Origin: Alphaproteobacteria bacterium
GTDB lineage: Bacteria; Pseudomonadota; Alphaproteobacteria; JANSWW01
Direction of reading: 5' to 3'
Assembly: GCA_024743275.1 (NCBI GenBank)
Contig: JANSWW010000001.1
Coordinates: forward strand, 350,300 to 414,299
Length of the DNA: 64,000 bases
The position numbers and the translations under genes were made by a program. Numbering within the stretch: the stretch's first letter is position 1; each line of letters opens with the position of its first letter. Below, one piece after another: positions 61,172 to 64,000 of the stretch. The notes beneath the pieces were generated by a model. The model saw nothing but the letters and a program-made list of their open reading frames with translations. It did not search any database and was not told where the DNA came from.

Positions 61172-62440
61172 ATGGCGAATTGGAAAGCCTCGGGCGCCGG
61201 GGAAAAGCGCTTCATTTCCCGCGCGGACGGTCGCCGAAGCGGCGCGTTGGTCCTGGGCTCGGACCTGTCGACGGAGGAATTCCGCCAGCAGCTCAACGGA
61301 TTTATCGACCACCAGCGCTCCCTGGTGAAAAACCTCACAGCGGGCAATATCCGTCTGGTCCAGATCGGCGCCTTGGTGCCGCCGGCCCTGAAGGCACGTG
61401 CCACGGCGCTGGCCGGCGAGATCATCGGGGACGCGCTCAGCCCCAACGATATGCTCGTGCCCTGCGGCGAGGACGGCTACGTCATCCTGTTCCACAAGGC
61501 ATCGGCCAATGTCGCCGAGGAGCGGACACGGGAGATCGGCGACCGCCTTGCCGCCGCCCTGATCGGCAAGCGGGAGCTGCGCGGGATCACGGCTCGGAGC
61601 TTCACCTACGACCTCACCCGCTATCTCGACAGTCGCTGGGTCGGCACGGTGGATGACCTGAAGAGGGTGGTCCGGCAGGCCTATGAGGATCATGTGCGAG
61701 AGCTGCGGGCGTCCGTGCGCCGGGCCGAGGACCGGGACGGCGTCCGGTTCGCGCCGGTCATCGCCGGCGGCAAGAGACTCCTGATCGGATATGACGTCCG
61801 GCTCTATCTGGAGGCCGCGCCCGACCGGGTCGCCTCCGCCCCGCATTTCGGCCGGGGCACCGCCGCGGAGCGGGCGGAACTGACGGCGCTGACCGTCGAG
61901 CGGCTCGCCTTCAGGCTCGGCGCGATGACCGCGCCTCTGGCGAACGTGTTACTCATCCTGCCGGTCGCCGCCGATATCCTCGCCAACCCGCTCTACTGGG
62001 CGAATTTCGAAGCCGAACTCTTCGCCCTCCCCGCCCCGGCGCAACGTCGGCTGCTGCTCAATGTCGACCTGACGGGCGTGGCCGACCCCGGCGCTTTTCT
62101 GGAACGCCACGCGGCACGGCTGAGCGGCAAGGGACGCGGCATGATCGCAACACTCCCCATCCGTTCAACAAAGATGATAGACTTCGTCGGTATCGGGCTG
62201 CTCGGTCTGTCGGCCGCGTCCGACAAGGTCATCGACGCAGACCTGCTTCCGCGTTTCGTCCGACGGGCGGCGGATGCGGGCCTGCGGAGCTTCTGGCTCG
62301 AACATCACATCGGGTTCGGCGAGGCCGAGATCATCGCGGCGCAACCGACCTATTTCGCCCTTTGCGAGGCTATACCGGAAATTAACGAACCGCAGGCAAG
62401 ATATCGACGTCACGACCCCGACACATTGCCACCGACTTAG
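61172..62440 (+). CDS. unrecognised protein with degenerate GGDEF- and EAL-like regions
   Basis: 422 aa, cytoplasmic. Residues about 55-130 read RLVQIGALVPPALKARATALAGEIIGD...DMLVPCGEDGYVILFHKAS, resembling a diguanylate-cyclase palm with GEDGY (99-103) in place of GGDEF, so catalysis is not expected. Residues about 300-410 (LLNVDLTGVADPGAFLERH, FVRRAADAGLRSFWLEHHIGF) resemble an EAL barrel without the EAL motif. Fold inferred by eye. 18 bases before the hybrid kinase start, same strand. Confidence 0.65.
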   Translation: MANWKASGAGEKRFISRADGRRSGALVLGSDLSTEEFRQQLNGFIDHQRSLVKNLTAGNIRLVQIGALVPPALKARATALAGEIIGDALSPNDMLVPCGEDGYVILFHKASANVAEERTREIGDRLAAALIGKRELRGITARSFTYDLTRYLDSRWVGTVDDLKRVVRQAYEDHVRELRASVRRAEDRDGVRFAPVIAGGKRLLIGYDVRLYLEAAPDRVASAPHFGRGTAAERAELTALTVERLAFRLGAMTAPLANVLLILPVAADILANPLYWANFEAELFALPAPAQRRLLLNVDLTGVADPGAFLERHAARLSGKGRGMIATLPIRSTKMIDFVGIGLLGLSAASDKVIDADLLPRFVRRAADAGLRSFWLEHHIGFGEAEIIAAQPTYFALCEAIPEINEPQARYRRHDPDTLPPT

Positions 62441-62458
62441 GATGGGCTGAAACGATCC

Positions 62459-64000
62459 ATGGCCGACCCCGGAGCCCCTCACCGGCCCACCGACGCGCCG
62501 GACTTGAACGTCGCGGACCTCATTCACGAGATCCCGTCCGGGGTCATCGTCGTCGATCCGGATAAACGCGTGGTTTTCTCCAACGCGGCGTTCCTGGAGG
62601 TCGTCGACGTCGACCCGGCCCTCGCCGACGCCGGGACACCGGTCGATAGGACCCTCCAGGCGATCCTCGACATCTGCCCGACCAGCCGGAGGGTGATGGA
62701 CGGACTTTTCGACGCGATGACGGCGCGCGAGAAGTTCACCGACGAATGGGGCTGTTCGGACGGCCAGGTGATCGCGATCACCGGGAAACCCATCAAGAAC
62801 GACTGCTATCTGATCGCGGTCAGGGACATGGCCCCGCTCGTCGCGGCGCGGGAGGAGTTGGAGGCGGCCCGCCGGGAGGCCGAGGAGGCCAACGAGGCCA
62901 AAACCCAGTTCCTCGCGACGATGAGCCACGAACTGCGCACCCCGATGACCGGCGTAATGGGTATGGTCTCGCTGCTGGAGCGGACCGATCTCGACCCGCA
63001 GCAGGAGAAGTATCTCCACTCGATCTCCCAATCCGCCGACACCCTGCTTGCCTTGCTGAACGACATTCTGGATGTCTCGAAGATGGAGGCGGGCAATCTG
63101 AGGCTCGAGGAGGTGGTCTTCAAACCGGCCGACCTGCTGCGCGACCGGCTGAGCCTGTTCGACGCGAAGCGGATCGCCAAGAATCTCGACCTGGGCCTCT
63201 GGATCGACGAGCATTTGCCGGAGGCGATCGTCGGCGACCCGCTGCGAATCGGCCAGATCGTCAGCAATCTCTACTCAAACGCCATTAAATTCACCGACCA
63301 TGGCCGGATCGACGTCGCTCTGCGCACGGAGGCCGTCAAGGGACCCGTCTCCGCAGACACGCTGCGACTGGTCCTGGAGGTCGCAGACACGGGCGTCGGG
63401 GTCGATCCCGGCATCCTGCCGACGCTGTTCAATCCCTTCACCCAGGCCGATACGTCAACCACGCGGAGATTCGGCGGCACTGGATTGGGGCTGGCGATCT
63501 GCAAACGCCTGGCGGAGGGCATGGGCGGCGACATTTCGATCGAGAGCAAGGCCGGCGCCGGCACCACGCTCGTCGTCAAGATCACCGTCAAATCCGCGGA
63601 CCCGTCGCTCGCCGTCTCTTTGAAAGAACCGGTCGAATTCCAGAATGTGGAGGTCCAGCCCCTGCGCATCCTCTTGGCGGAGGACGACGCCATCAGCCGG
63701 ATGCTGATCCAGAGCGTGCTGGAAGAGGAAGGGCATTCCATCGTCACCGCCACGAACGGGGCTCAAGCGCTCGATATGGTCGCGAGCGGGCTGCCGATCG
63801 ACGTGGTGATCATGGATATGAACATGCCGGTGATGGACGGCAGCGAGGCGACCGCCCGGATCAAGCGGGAACGGCCCGATCTGCCCATCCTCGCCTTGAC
63901 CGCCGACGCGGTGCCGCGCAACCGCTCCCTCTATCTCCGCTCCGGCCTGGACGCCTTCCTGACCAAGCCGGTGAACTGGCGGCAATTGCGCCTCACGCTC
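62459..64000 (+). CDS. hybrid histidine kinase, 3' end beyond window
   Basis: 514 codons open to the window edge. Residues about 20-125: PAS-like (EIPSGVIVVDPDKRVVFSNAAFLEV). Coiled-coil 125-150, HisKA with His157 in MSHELRTPMTG, HATPase with SNLYSNAIKFTDHG, DTGVGVDPGI, FGGTGLGLAI. Receiver from about residue 405 (LRILLAEDDAISRMLI) with Asp453 in VVIMDMNMPVMDG. Soluble: no membrane segment. Possibly continues to an HPt or second receiver outside the window. Likely cotranscribed with the preceding protein. Confidence 0.93.
   Translation, partial: MADPGAPHRPTDAPDLNVADLIHEIPSGVIVVDPDKRVVFSNAAFLEVVDVDPALADAGTPVDRTLQAILDICPTSRRVMDGLFDAMTAREKFTDEWGCSDGQVIAITGKPIKNDCYLIAVRDMAPLVAAREELEAARREAEEANEAKTQFLATMSHELRTPMTGVMGMVSLLERTDLDPQQEKYLHSISQSADTLLALLNDILDVSKMEAGNLRLEEVVFKPADLLRDRLSLFDAKRIAKNLDLGLWIDEHLPEAIVGDPLRIGQIVSNLYSNAIKFTDHGRIDVALRTEAVKGPVSADTLRLVLEVADTGVGVDPGILPTLFNPFTQADTSTTRRFGGTGLGLAICKRLAEGMGGDISIESKAGAGTTLVVKITVKSADPSLAVSLKEPVEFQNVEVQPLRILLAEDDAISRMLIQSVLEEEGHSIVTATNGAQALDMVASGLPIDVVIMDMNMPVMDGSEATARIKRERPDLPILALTADAVPRNRSLYLRSGLDAFLTKPVNWRQLRLTL

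Overview
The window is gene-dense, G+C-rich chromosomal DNA (roughly two thirds G+C by eye) from an alphaproteobacterium, most likely of the Rhodospirillales type. Lineage pointers are an NDUFS4-like complex I accessory subunit, DUF1491 and DUF3422 proteins, the yicC-gmk pair, a Tat-exported amino-acid binding protein, an ScfR-type XRE regulator and the soxBDAG order. There is no phage, insertion sequence, CRISPR array or rRNA. One tRNA, tRNA-Pro(UGG), was found. The species call is inference; the class call is fairly safe. glnA is cut by the left edge and a hybrid sensor kinase by the right edge.

Layout. 1-6.2 kb: glnA end with intrinsic terminator, a 2OG-Fe(II) oxygenase, two small orphan genes, a YciA-type thioesterase, parE, a FemAB-like gene. 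6.2-13.9 kb: yicC-gmk-femAB operon, short-chain dehydrogenase, TauD-like dioxygenase, DUF938 methyltransferase, glutathione transferase, class III CoA-transferase divergent from a DenD-like dehydrogenase, and DUF1491. 14-19.2 kb: soxBDAG, heterotetrameric sarcosine oxidase. 19.4-21 kb: chaC, a racemase/maleate-isomerase-family gene, and the decayed end of a Na+/H+ antiporter-like gene. 21.3-27.1 kb: a molybdenum-hydroxylase maturation block (coxG, moxR/coxD, coxE, two xdhC parts, a fused MoeA-like/MocA protein) with no structural oxidase subunits in view. 27.2-32.1 kb: exported orphan protein, DMT exporter, kdsA-pyrG-secG. 32.3-37.5 kb: branched-chain amino-acid-type ABC transporter with an internal terminator after the binding-protein gene.

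37.7-43.1 kb is the most unusual region. An XRE/ScfR-like regulator carries a segment that looks like the phospho-acceptor (DHp) helices of a histidine kinase. It is followed by a stand-alone receiver protein, a small membrane protein, and a sodium-symporter/histidine-kinase hybrid of CbrA/CrbS type. The DHp-like segment of the regulator shares nine identical consecutive residues with the DHp of that kinase. This suggests a short-chain-acid sensing circuit in which the DNA-binding protein itself may dock the receiver.

43.1-49.7 kb: dihaem cytochrome c, M24 peptidase, GGACT, ChaN-like protein, DUF3422, glycosyltransferase, NDUFS4-like subunit, small coiled-coil protein. 49.8-52.9 kb: an arsR gene divergent from a dehydratase and an AqpS-like channel, then a methyltransferase. 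53-57 kb: PAS protein, tRNA-Pro, O-methyltransferase, DUF192, deacetylase-family gene. 56.7-58.5 kb: TPP riboswitch controlling thiX-thiY with no ATPase gene. 58.6-64 kb: universal stress protein, flavin reductase, ornithine-cyclodeaminase-family gene, a degenerate GGDEF/EAL-looking protein and a hybrid histidine kinase.
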